Assembly: GCA_015259305.1 (NCBI GenBank)
Contig: JABZGO010000073.1
Span: forward strand, 1-8,140
From: Alloprevotella tannerae
GTDB lineage: Bacteria; Bacteroidota; Bacteroidia; Bacteroidales; Bacteroidaceae
Direction: 5' to 3'
Length of the DNA stretch: 8,140 bases
Part shown: positions 1 through 7,301 of the stretch, piece by piece
Numbering within the stretch: position 1 is the first letter of the stretch
Layout of the letters: each line of letters opens with the position of its first letter
Notes under the pieces: generated by a model
Database searches by the model: none
What the model was told of the DNA's origin: nothing
The model's input: only the letters and a program-made list of their open reading frames with translations
Made by a program: the position numbers and the translations under genes

Positions 1-45
1 CCCACCAAACCATCATTTGCTCCCACCAAACGAAACGCCACCAAG
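1..45. repeat. Short direct repeats, CCCACCAAAC type, at the left window edge
   Basis: The ten bases CCCACCAAAC occur at 1-10 and again, identically, at 22-31. A degraded copy (GCCACCAAG) lies at 37-45. The first two copies are 21 bases apart. On the minus strand the unit reads GTTTGGTGGG, with AGCAAATGATG between the two exact copies. The first copy starts at base 1, so the array may continue outside the window. The repeats lie beyond the terminator of the minus-strand gene cluster, so they are probably intergenic. Their function is unknown. They could be part of a dispersed intergenic repeat family or the end of a neighbouring repeat array. Confidence 0.5.
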
Positions 46-123
46 ATGTGGGGTAATGATAATCAAGAACGCTGTGCGGCAATGACGGGGCTTAACCTAT
101 TGACTTGTAGATCTGAATTATAG

Positions 124-174
124 ATATAAAAGAGAGGCGAGCGAAAATGGCATGAAGCATTTTTGCTCGCCTCT
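124..174 (-). terminator. Rho-independent terminator of the minus-strand gene cluster
   Basis: The segments 133-142 (AGAGGCGAGC) and 165-174 (GCTCGCCTCT) form a perfect 10-bp GC-rich stem. After one mismatched position (143/164) the stem continues for six more pairs (144-149 with 158-163), leaving an 8-base loop. On the minus strand the hairpin is followed directly by CTTTTATAT, a U-rich stretch. It lies 32 bases past the sigma-factor stop codon at 207-209, as expected for the end of the operon. On the plus strand the hairpin is followed by TATTGGGG, which is not a U-tract, so it should act mainly on minus-strand transcripts. Confidence 0.85.
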
Positions 175-206
175 TATTGGGGAGTAATCGTGGTCGTGCG
201 CGCCTG

Positions 207-1058
207 CTATTCGCTCTTTTTGTTGGCGAGATGGCGCTGTAAGATTCTTATAGCTTTTTCTTTTATTTGCCTTACGCGTTCGCGGCTTAAACCAATCCGG
301 TTGCCGATCTCTTCCAGACTGATTCCATGCCCCTTAAAGCCAAGATAATATTCAATTACTGAGCGCTCAAGAGGTGGGAGCAGGTCGAGCATACGTGCTA
401 CTCTCCATCGCTCTGCTTCTTTTAGGAGCAATTCGTCAGCCGAAGCGCCCTTGTCGCTTCTTAATCGCTCAGAGAGCGTTTGCGCCTCATCATCAGTAAG
501 AGGGGCATCAATTGAAACCGGCTTGTTTTGCAGTTGCAATGCTAAGCTCACGCGCTCTTTGCTTACGTTCATTTGCTCGCAGATCTCCTCAATTGATGGT
601 GGGCGCTCATTGTCCTGCACATACTGATTGTAGAAGCGGAGAATCTTTTGTATGCCTGACGTCTGATTCTGGGGTAATCTGATCAATCGGCTCTTCTCTG
701 TAATAGCCAAGAGGATGCTTTGACGAATCCACCAGACGGCATAGGAGATAAACTTGAAGCCGCGCGTATCATCGAAGCGGTGGGCTGCTTGTATCAAGCC
801 GAGATTCCCCTCGTTGATGAGGTCAATTAGGCTGATGCCTTGCCCCTGATATTGCTTTGCTACGGAAACAACAAAGCGCAGGTTAGCCCTGACCAAGCGC
901 TCTACGGCTGCTTCGTCACCATTCTTGGCTCTGCGCCCCAGTTCGACCTCTTCTTCTATGGAGATTCTGGGTTCTCGTGAGATTTCAGATAGATAACGCT
1001 CTAATGATTCGTTGCTACGGTTGGTGATGGTCGGGCGTATCTTGATTTGTCGTCTCAT
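207..1058 (-). CDS. RpoD/SigA-like sigma-70 family RNA polymerase sigma factor
   Basis: A cytoplasmic sigma factor of 283 aa that would direct RNA polymerase to promoters. It opens with a region 1.2-like segment (about residues 16-49, containing SLERYLSEI) and lacks region 1.1, like the Bacteroidota primary sigma. Region 2 spans about 51-121 and contains ANLRFVVSVAKQYQ, DLINEGNLGLI and the -10-recognition helix GFKFISYAVWWIRQS. Region 3 spans about 125-205, with a sigma-finger segment after SIDAP. Region 4 spans about 215-275, with a helix-turn-helix LEEIGNRIGLSRERVRQIKEKA. Length is close to that of the lineage's RpoD (about 285-290 aa). Many positions differ from the usual Bacteroidota RpoD as I recall it, for example RLPQNQTSG where RLPLNQVGS is usual, and the C-terminal tail. 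It may therefore be a second, group-2-like sigma rather than the primary one. It is the last gene of the cluster, 27 bp after the TPR gene, with an A-rich leader (CAATCAAAAACC) before its ATG and a TAG stop. Confidence 0.93.
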   Translation of the reverse strand: MRRQIKIRPTITNRSNESLERYLSEISREPRISIEEEVELGRRAKNGDEAAVERLVRANLRFVVSVAKQYQGQGISLIDLINEGNLGLIQAAHRFDDTRGFKFISYAVWWIRQSILLAITEKSRLIRLPQNQTSGIQKILRFYNQYVQDNERPPSIEEICEQMNVSKERVSLALQLQNKPVSIDAPLTDDEAQTLSERLRSDKGASADELLLKEAERWRVARMLDLLPPLERSVIEYYLGFKGHGISLEEIGNRIGLSRERVRQIKEKAIRILQRHLANKKSE

Positions 1059-1085
1059 GGTTTTTGATTGGTAAAATGGGGTTTC

Positions 1086-2774
1086 TTATTCGTATTTTTT
1101 GATGATGCTTGCTGCGTCTTCATTGCCGAGGGCCTTTGAACGCTGTAAATGACGGAGGGCTGCAGCCTTCTGCTTCAGTTCGCCATAGGCCACTCCTATG
1201 ATTAGGTGTAAGCCGGCTTCTTCGGGACGAGCCTTTAGCAGGGGTTCTACATATTGCACTACGGCTTTATAATCGCCTACGCGCAGGAGGATGGCGGCTT
1301 CTTCTTCTTGATAGAGCGGAAGCGTTGCTGCATCAGCCTTTGTCTGGGCTGTGCGTATGTCGTCTAAGGCTTGCTGAAACATTCGCGCTTGCATCTCCGC
1401 TTGCTCTCGAAAGACGTAAAACTTATCGGTGAGATTGCTCGGCCCAACGTTGCGCTCATATTCGTTTAAGTCTATGACGGCTTCGCGGAACTTGCCTACT
1501 TTTACTCTTTGCTGCGCGCGCAGCCAGTAGTATTGTACGCTCGTCGCGTTGAGCGGCGTTTGGATGTTGGCAATCACGCTGTCTAACAAGGCCAAAACTT
1601 GTAGGTTGTCGCCGCCGGCTTTTTCTAAAGAAATGGCAGCGCCGTAAAAGGCTTCCGGAGATTTGAAAGTGCTTTCTTGGCCATCAGCTTGCACAATGTT
1701 TTTTGCGGAAGCTAAATATTTGTCGTAGGCCTCTTTGTAGCGCTCCATCGCAAAAAGGCATTGCGCTTCTTGGTAGAGATACAAGGGCTTGGGATTTATT
1801 GCGTAGGCTTTTTGCGCTTCAGTCATAGCCCTTGAAAGGCCCTCGTTGCCAAGAGAGTTTATGATAGCGAAGTTATAGAGCGTCGTACTATATATATAAT
1901 GTATGGCATCTGCGTTCTTGGTCGGAAGGGATAACGCTATTTGGAAGCTGCGATCAGCATCGGCTAAGGCGTTAGTGAAAGTTTGAAACTTTCCTTGTAG
2001 TGCCCAGCCTTCAGCGTTTTGGGGATAAGCTTTCGTAAAATCGGAAAATGCATTGGCAGAAACCAATGTGTCAGAAAAATTGATCAAATATAAGGCGTTC
2101 ATTGCCTCTTGCTCATCGTCGGGTAATGCTATTGGCAGCTTTATGGCCAAGAGATCACCGTTGATAAAATTGAGCGCTTGGGGTTGTAGCTCGTTGATAA
2201 AACGTGCATCTAAGGCGCAGGCTTGCGCTGCTTGTGGTTTCACGTTTTTCTGTATGATTCCGACTAATTCTCCGCTGCTGCTGTAAAGCGGACAGCCGAA
2301 ATTCTCAGCTTTGTTTGCCGCCGTAATGTCGTAGTAGTTGTAGGTGTTGAAAGGGTTTACTTTTTCTACTTTGGCCGTTATCGGCTTGGCATTTTTGTGC
2401 GTGCTATATACGAAATATTGTATCTCACTTCCTGCTTGAACGCCCGTAGTTGTAATACAGGATAAAGACTTTTTCTTGGCTACGTTCGTACTGAAGCGTA
2501 CCATATCGTAGGTGCTGTTGGCTCCTTCTATGCGCTGTACGTTGTACTTTTTACCGCTATCGTCAACAACAACGGCTTTGCTCGCTCCCTTAAAAAGATG
2601 ATAAGGGGCGATTCCGATGCCTTTCTCATCTAAAAAGAAGCCATTACCTTCTCCTTTTAGCTGCCCCTGTGCATCATAGGTAAAGACTTTAAACAACCAG
2701 GTGGCCGGCGTGCCGGCGGATATTGTGCCGGGCAATAGGGTTAATAGGAGGATTAAGCGTAGAAGATATTTCAT
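1086..2774 (-). CDS. Exported protein with degenerate trypsin-like domain and TPR repeats
   Basis: A 562-aa protein whose exact family I do not recognise. Residues 1-20 form a signal peptide: K2, R6, a Leu/Ile-rich core, then GTISAG. Residues about 25-195 resemble a trypsin/HtrA-like fold: GNGFFLDEKGIGIAPYHLF (43-61) corresponds to the catalytic-His strand, with H59, and YDMVRF holds a plausible catalytic D90. The segment NFGCPLYSSSGELVGI (158-173) corresponds to the GNSGGPL...GEVVGI nucleophile region. There the usual serine is F159, and the nearest possible nucleophile is C161. Residues about 215-555 are helical with TPR-like units, for example AEGWALQGKF, LYLYQEAQCLFAMERYKEAYDKY, QYYWLRAQQRVKVGKFREAVIDL and HLIIGVAYGELKQKAAALRHL. 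It probably works in the periplasm as a scaffold or binding protein, perhaps without protease activity. It starts 3 bp after recN and precedes the sigma gene. It carries no lipobox and no obvious type IX sorting domain. Confidence 0.8.
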   Translation of the reverse strand: MKYLLRLILLLTLLPGTISAGTPATWLFKVFTYDAQGQLKGEGNGFFLDEKGIGIAPYHLFKGASKAVVVDDSGKKYNVQRIEGANSTYDMVRFSTNVAKKKSLSCITTTGVQAGSEIQYFVYSTHKNAKPITAKVEKVNPFNTYNYYDITAANKAENFGCPLYSSSGELVGIIQKNVKPQAAQACALDARFINELQPQALNFINGDLLAIKLPIALPDDEQEAMNALYLINFSDTLVSANAFSDFTKAYPQNAEGWALQGKFQTFTNALADADRSFQIALSLPTKNADAIHYIYSTTLYNFAIINSLGNEGLSRAMTEAQKAYAINPKPLYLYQEAQCLFAMERYKEAYDKYLASAKNIVQADGQESTFKSPEAFYGAAISLEKAGGDNLQVLALLDSVIANIQTPLNATSVQYYWLRAQQRVKVGKFREAVIDLNEYERNVGPSNLTDKFYVFREQAEMQARMFQQALDDIRTAQTKADAATLPLYQEEEAAILLRVGDYKAVVQYVEPLLKARPEEAGLHLIIGVAYGELKQKAAALRHLQRSKALGNEDAASIIKKYE

Positions 2775-2777
2775 TGT

Positions 2778-4439
2778 TCAATTGATTCTTAAAAGTGATT
2801 TTGCATTGTTGATGGCTGCTTCCGTCATTTCGCTTCCTGTTAGCATATTTGCTATTTCTTTGATGCGTTCTTCTTGTGATAAAAGTGAAATGTGGCTTGT
2901 CGTTTTATCGTCGTCTTCAACTTTGTATACTCGATAATGATGAGCGCCAAGCGCAGCAATTTGTGGAAGGTGGGTGATGCAGAGCACTTGGCAGTTATCT
3001 GCTATTTGTTGCATAGTCAGAGCCATTTTTTCAGCCATTGTCCCTGAAACTCCTGTGTCGATTTCGTCAAAGATAATTGTTGGTAGTGCTTTGCTCTTTG
3101 CTATTAGTGCCTTTAGAGAAAGCATCAGGCGTGCAATCTCGCCACCGGATGCGATGGCAGCTACGTCTTGTAAGGGCCTATTTTTGTTTGCGCTGAACAA
3201 TAACGAAATAGTATCGCTGCCGTTTCTATCAAAAGACGATTTGGACATCAGCGAGAATTCCAATTTGACGTGTGGCATCCCTAATGTTTGTAATTGCTCA
3301 ATGAGAGATTTAGCAATCGTTTTTGCAGCCGTCTCCCGACTTTTTGTCAGTGCTTTCGCGCTTTTTGCTAATGCGCCGAGTTGCTGTTCTACTTCTTTCT
3401 CCTTTTCTTTAAGCGTTTCGTCAATGTTTTCTATTTCGTTGAGTCGCTTTTGTAGATCATCATAGATTTGTAAGAGTTCGGCAATAGTGCTGACCTTGTG
3501 CTTCTGTTCTAAAGAATAGATTGTGTTGAGTCGCTCTTCAACAAAGTTTTGCCGAATAGGGTCAAACTCTATTTCCATTTGCACCTTTTCCAGTTCGGAA
3601 GAGAGGTCTTCCAATTCGATGTAAGCACTATTGAGGCGCTCTGCCATTTCTTGCGCTTGTGGATAAACCGCGCTGATGCTGTCTAATTTCTGCGTCCCAT
3701 TCTTGAGTTCTTCTAACAGGCGTAACTCTTCTGAAACTAAAGGCGCACAGGCTGCAAATAATGCTTGCTTAATGTCCTCTGCGTGATTTAATGTTGAGGC
3801 CTCTTGCTCTAATTCCTCCTGTTCGCCTTCGGAAAGATTGGCTTCTTGAAATTGTTGTATTTGAAATTTGAGGTAATCTTGGTTTGCTTGGTCTTTTTCT
3901 GCGCGAGCTTGAAGTTCTAGTAGCAAAGTTTGGGCTCTTTTCCAGGCCTCAAAAGTATGAAGATAAGTCTCTCGCAAACTTTGATTTCCTGCAATGGTAT
4001 CTACAATGTCAAGCAAAAAATCTTCTTGGTTCATCAAGAGATTTTGATGTTGGGAATGAATGTCGATAAGATAAGTTCCCAGCTCTTTTAGTTGTGTGAG
4101 CGAGACCGGTGTATCATTTATAAAAGCGCGACTTTTTCCCGTATTGATTACTTCTCGACGCAAGATACATTCGGTATCGTCGTTGTCGATGTCGTTATCT
4201 GCAAAGAAAGACTTTAGATTTAGTGCACGGATGTCAAATGAAGCCTCTATGCTGCACTTCTTTTCCCCATTTTTTATAGCCTGTGCGTCAGCCCGCTTTC
4301 CCAGTAGTAGTCCTAAAGCGCCTAATATGATACTCTTTCCGGCTCCCGTTTCGCCGGTAATAACCGAAAAACCGCCGTGAAAGTCTATATCTAGCTCCTC
4401 AATGAGCGCGTAATTTGTAATATATAAATGCGTGAGCAT
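2778..4439 (-). CDS. recN: DNA repair protein RecN
   Basis: RecN is an SMC-like ATPase of the cytoplasm that acts early in recombinational repair of double-strand breaks. The 553-aa length matches the family. The N-terminal ABC half carries Walker A GETGAGKS (29-36) after the typical opening MLTHLYITNYALIEEL, followed by a Q-loop region IDIHSQHQNLL (125-135). Residues about 145-390 are rich in Glu, Gln, Lys and Leu and should form the coiled-coil arms around a hinge. The C-terminal half carries the signature ASGGEIARLMLSLK (430-443), Walker B with catalytic glutamate TIIFDEIDTGVSG (454-466), and the His-switch region CITHLPQIAALG (487-498). All ATPase motifs are intact. It starts 1 bp after the DUF4835 gene stop and ends 3 bp before the TPR-protein start, so it is probably cotranscribed. 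No SOS-type operator is visible next to the start. Confidence 0.97.
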   Translation of the reverse strand: MLTHLYITNYALIEELDIDFHGGFSVITGETGAGKSIILGALGLLLGKRADAQAIKNGEKKCSIEASFDIRALNLKSFFADNDIDNDDTECILRREVINTGKSRAFINDTPVSLTQLKELGTYLIDIHSQHQNLLMNQEDFLLDIVDTIAGNQSLRETYLHTFEAWKRAQTLLLELQARAEKDQANQDYLKFQIQQFQEANLSEGEQEELEQEASTLNHAEDIKQALFAACAPLVSEELRLLEELKNGTQKLDSISAVYPQAQEMAERLNSAYIELEDLSSELEKVQMEIEFDPIRQNFVEERLNTIYSLEQKHKVSTIAELLQIYDDLQKRLNEIENIDETLKEKEKEVEQQLGALAKSAKALTKSRETAAKTIAKSLIEQLQTLGMPHVKLEFSLMSKSSFDRNGSDTISLLFSANKNRPLQDVAAIASGGEIARLMLSLKALIAKSKALPTIIFDEIDTGVSGTMAEKMALTMQQIADNCQVLCITHLPQIAALGAHHYRVYKVEDDDKTTSHISLLSQEERIKEIANMLTGSEMTEAAINNAKSLLRIN

Positions 4440-4440
4440 A

Positions 4441-5346
4441 TTATCTTATCTGATTCCAAGAAGGGTTTTTAGAAGCATTGATGGATGAAAGTATTTCTAT
4501 TACCTCTTCTCGCTCCTTTCCATTTCCTTTTCCTTTAAAGATTTGCACAAGCTCATCTGCTTTGTACTCGGTAAAGATCTGCGGTAGGGCCGACATAGGC
4601 TTATTTTCGTGAGCTGTTTTGAGTAATTCTAAAGCCTTCTTTATTGCATTTCTGCCAATGTCACTGTCTTCTGCCATTTGGTCGAGGCCTTTGCGATAAT
4701 ACGTATATTGTAAATTGCGGAAAGGCTCCATCCCATTATCAAGTAAATCATTGATTATGGCATAACGGTTCTTTGCATTTTCAAATGCCTTCCATCCTTT
4801 ATCCGGAAAAGATTGTGAATTGTTCACTACGGTTTGGGCCATTTTAAAAGCATCCGTTCCTGCTTTCGATTCCATCCCGTCTGCGTCCATACCGATTATT
4901 AAGTAGGCATAATAGGCTATGAGAGCCGTCAGCTGATTATCGGCCGCATCGGGCCTAAACTCTAATTTGTCGTAGGCTTGATATTGAAAATGAAACTCAT
5001 TATCTTGTAAAGCAAAGACCGTAGTAGTGTATGTCGAATTAAAGACTGGGCGGGTAACTTGTACCGACATTGTGCAGTCAAACTTTCCCATAGATTCATT
5101 GTACTTGTTGACTACAATATTAAATGAACAACGGATGCGCTCATTTTTGCGTAAGGCCAAACCCGTCCATTGTCGGTTGTTGATAAACTCCGTGAGGGCT
5201 GTTTGCAAATTATCAAAGACCGCCGTTGAAGTCTGACTGATTTTACGATGATTTATAGTGACGCGAGCCTCTAATTCCTGCGCCTTTGCAGCATTGAGGC
5301 TAAACATGAGGCCACACAAAAACAATATCAATCGAATGATTCGCAT
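4441..5346 (-). CDS. porD: DUF4835 family exported protein (PorD-like, type IX secretion associated)
   Basis: A 301-aa protein with a clear signal peptide: MRIIRLILFLCGLMFSLNAA followed by KAQ, with likely cleavage after A22 (KAQ|E or KA|QE). The mature start, ELEARVTINHRKI, followed by DNLQTALTEFINNRQW, is typical of the Bacteroidota DUF4835 family. This family is annotated in some genomes as type IX secretion protein PorD; I use that symbol from memory and with moderate confidence. C73 and C91 lie in adjacent predicted beta strands and could form a disulfide in the periplasm. The C-terminal half is helical (FKMAQTVVNNS, RNAIKKALELLKTA) and ends with a basic patch KGKGNGKEREE. The first ATG is preferred because it gives the full signal peptide. 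The start overlaps the end of coaBC by 19 bp, suggesting translational coupling. The molecular role of the family is not evident from sequence. Confidence 0.88.
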   Translation of the reverse strand: MRIIRLILFLCGLMFSLNAAKAQELEARVTINHRKISQTSTAVFDNLQTALTEFINNRQWTGLALRKNERIRCSFNIVVNKYNESMGKFDCTMSVQVTRPVFNSTYTTTVFALQDNEFHFQYQAYDKLEFRPDAADNQLTALIAYYAYLIIGMDADGMESKAGTDAFKMAQTVVNNSQSFPDKGWKAFENAKNRYAIINDLLDNGMEPFRNLQYTYYRKGLDQMAEDSDIGRNAIKKALELLKTAHENKPMSALPQIFTEYKADELVQIFKGKGNGKEREEVIEILSSINASKNPSWNQIR

Positions 5347-6521
5347 AAATAATCTATAATATCTCGCGCTACTTCGCTTTTCTTCTTTAGCTCAAACACG
5401 CGCTCTTCATTCTTCGCGATGATTGTCACTTTATTGGTGTCGTGAACAAAGCCTGCACCTTTATCATTAAGCGAATTGAGCACAATAAAGTCTAAATGCT
5501 TCTTCGCTAATTTGGCTTTTGCGTGTTCTTTTTCATTAGTTGTTTCCAATGCAAAGCCTATCAACTTCTGATCCGTCCTTTTCGCTTGGCCAAGAGCGGC
5601 GGCAATATCACGCGTAGCTACTAAATCCAGGTGCAACACATCGCCTTCTCGCTTTATCTTTTCTGTAGCGGTTGTTGCCGGAGTGAAGTCCGCAACGGCA
5701 GCACAGAGAATACCAACATCAGCCTTTGGGAAAGCCTCCGTTGCTGCTGCAAACATTTCGGCAGCACTCTCTACATGTATAATATGTATGTTCGGATGCT
5801 TCGCCGTTAAGGCGACCGGACCGGAAACGACCGTAACCTCCGCACCTTGCGCTGCACAAGTTTCCGCCAGAGCATAACCCATCTTGCCGGAAGAGTAGTT
5901 TCCGATAAAACGTACCGGATCTATCTTTTCGTATGTCGGTCCGGCAGTGATTAAGACTTTTTTTCCTTTCAACCTCTGGCGCGAAGCGAAGAAATCAGCT
6001 AAGGTATCAAAGATCCTTTCCGGCTCTTCCATTCGGCCTTTGCCTATCAGATGACTGGCCAACTCGCCGCTTTGCGGTTCAATGATAATATTCCCAAACG
6101 CTTTTAATTGATCAAGATTTTTTTGCGTAGAAGGATGAGCAAACATATCCAAGTCCATAGCCGGCGCAATAAATACGGGCGCCTTCATAGATAGATATGT
6201 CGTGATCAGCATATTGTCTGCCACACCATTCGCCATTTTTCCGATCGTCGATGCCGTGGCCGGTGCGATAATCATCGCATCCGCCCATTGCCCAAGGTCT
6301 ACATGGCTATGCCAAGTTCCATCTCGCTGCGCGAAAAATTCGCTAATGACAGGCTTTGAGGTTAAAGCTGACAGCGTTATGGGCGTAATAAATTCCTTGC
6401 CGGCCGGCGTGATGACCACTTGCACTTCTGCACCTGCCTTAATGAGCAGGCGTATGAGCGTGCACGCCTTATAAGCGGCTATGCTGCCCGTGATGCCGAG
6501 TACGATATGCTTCCCTTTCAT
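5328..6521 (-). CDS. coaBC: Bifunctional phosphopantothenoylcysteine decarboxylase / phosphopantothenate-cysteine ligase CoaBC
   Basis: CoaBC makes 4'-phosphopantothenoylcysteine from 4'-phosphopantothenate, cysteine and CTP (CoaB), then decarboxylates it to 4'-phosphopantetheine with FMN (CoaC), in cytoplasmic coenzyme A synthesis. The 397-aa length is normal. The CoaC domain (about 1-180) has the flavoprotein start GITGSIAAYKA, the catalytic His in SHVDLGQWAD (H73), the motif PAMDLDMF (120-127) and the clamp GELASHLIGKGRM (152-164). The CoaB domain (about 186-397) has ITAGPTYEKIDPVRFIGNYS (191-210), then SGKMG, then AAVADF and the KIK motif (288-290). Two CoaC positions differ from the E. 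coli-type enzyme: Asp in place of the Asn of PxMN, and Ser156 where the active-site Cys normally lies. Both may be usual for this phylum. It begins 9 bp after the exonuclease stop with no Shine-Dalgarno sequence and overlaps the next gene by 19 bp. Confidence 0.97.
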   Translation of the reverse strand: MKGKHIVLGITGSIAAYKACTLIRLLIKAGAEVQVVITPAGKEFITPITLSALTSKPVISEFFAQRDGTWHSHVDLGQWADAMIIAPATASTIGKMANGVADNMLITTYLSMKAPVFIAPAMDLDMFAHPSTQKNLDQLKAFGNIIIEPQSGELASHLIGKGRMEEPERIFDTLADFFASRQRLKGKKVLITAGPTYEKIDPVRFIGNYSSGKMGYALAETCAAQGAEVTVVSGPVALTAKHPNIHIIHVESAAEMFAAATEAFPKADVGILCAAVADFTPATTATEKIKREGDVLHLDLVATRDIAAALGQAKRTDQKLIGFALETTNEKEHAKAKLAKKHLDFIVLNSLNDKGAGFVHDTNKVTIIAKNEERVFELKKKSEVARDIIDYLCESFD

Positions 6522-6530
6522 AGCGTAGGC

Positions 6531-7301
6531 TTATAAACCTGCTTTCAATCTTATGCGTAGCAGCGTTTGTTTCGTATTTTGCGTGAAATCACCTTGCATG
6601 ATCCAAGAAAAATAGCCGGGATCTGAGCGCAGAATGTCGGTAACGGCGCGCCCCTTATACTTTCCAAAATTGAAGACCTCCGTGCCCTGCTCGTCATAAG
6701 CTATACGTCCGGCTAAATCTACATTGCGATTGCGGCGTGTAAATTCAGAAAGCCAGCCTACATTGCCTTGCAACTCTTTACCATATTTTTCCAATTGTGC
6801 TTTAAGCACTTCATACGTAGCCTGCGTATCGGCCATAGCCGTATGGGCGTTGTGTAGGTCCTTGTTGCAATAGAATTTGTAAGCAGCAATCAAGTTGCGT
6901 GGTTCCAGTTTGTGGTAAATGGTTTGCACGTCAACCAGCTTGCTTTTCGTTATGTCAAAGTCAGAGCCGGCTCGGGCAAATTCTTCGACGAGCATCGGTA
7001 CGTCAAAGACGTTGGAGTTAAAGCCTGCCAAATCGCAAGATTGGAAAATGGCAGTCAATTCTCCCGATTTTTCTTTGAAAGTGGGGCAGTCTGCCACGTC
7101 TTCATCTTTAATGCCGTTCACCGCCGTCGCTTCAGCCGAAATGTGCATTTCGGGATTAAAGCGTAGCGTCTTTGATTCCTCTCTTCCGTCGGGGAAAACT
7201 TTGATATAACTAAGCTCTACGATGCGATCGCGTGCTATTTGCAGTCCGGTAGCCTCTATATCAAAGAAGATGATGGGGCGTGTCAGATTTAGTTGCGTCA
7301 T
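6531..7301 (-). CDS. DEDDh 3'-5' exonuclease (DnaQ/ExoX-like)
   Basis: A 256-aa cytoplasmic exonuclease of the DnaQ superfamily that removes nucleotides from DNA 3' ends with two metal ions. All catalytic residues of the DEDDh type are present: D14 and E16 in FFDIEATG (ExoI), D100 in AGFNSNVFDVPML (ExoII), and H153 with D158 in HTAMADTQAT (ExoIII). A separate C-terminal segment, about 195-250, contains FNFGKYKGR (210-218) and the pattern DPGYFSWIMQGDF, an ExoX-like C-terminal module found on many stand-alone Bacteroidota exonucleases. It follows dnaN after 95 bp and precedes coaBC by 9 bp. The neighbouring clamp gene suggests a role in replication proofreading or repair, but a dedicated polymerase III epsilon role cannot be proven here. 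Confidence 0.93.
   Translation of the reverse strand: MTQLNLTRPIIFFDIEATGLQIARDRIVELSYIKVFPDGREESKTLRFNPEMHISAEATAVNGIKDEDVADCPTFKEKSGELTAIFQSCDLAGFNSNVFDVPMLVEEFARAGSDFDITKSKLVDVQTIYHKLEPRNLIAAYKFYCNKDLHNAHTAMADTQATYEVLKAQLEKYGKELQGNVGWLSEFTRRNRNVDLAGRIAYDEQGTEVFNFGKYKGRAVTDILRSDPGYFSWIMQGDFTQNTKQTLLRIRLKAGL

Noticed and set aside
163..348. 61-codon plus-strand frame with a hydrophobic start
   Set aside because: It begins inside the terminator hairpin and runs antisense into the C-terminal, DNA-binding part of the sigma gene. The hydrophobic run is a by-product of the opposite strand.
2974..3465. 163-codon open frame on the plus strand
   Set aside because: It lies wholly opposite recN, whose ATPase motifs are intact. 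The translation is Ser/Phe/Cys-rich with no recognisable domain, typical of an antisense shadow.
6202..7209. Several plus-strand open frames of 84-96 codons opposite coaBC and the exonuclease
   Set aside because: All are antisense to clearly conserved genes and show no family motif or start context.
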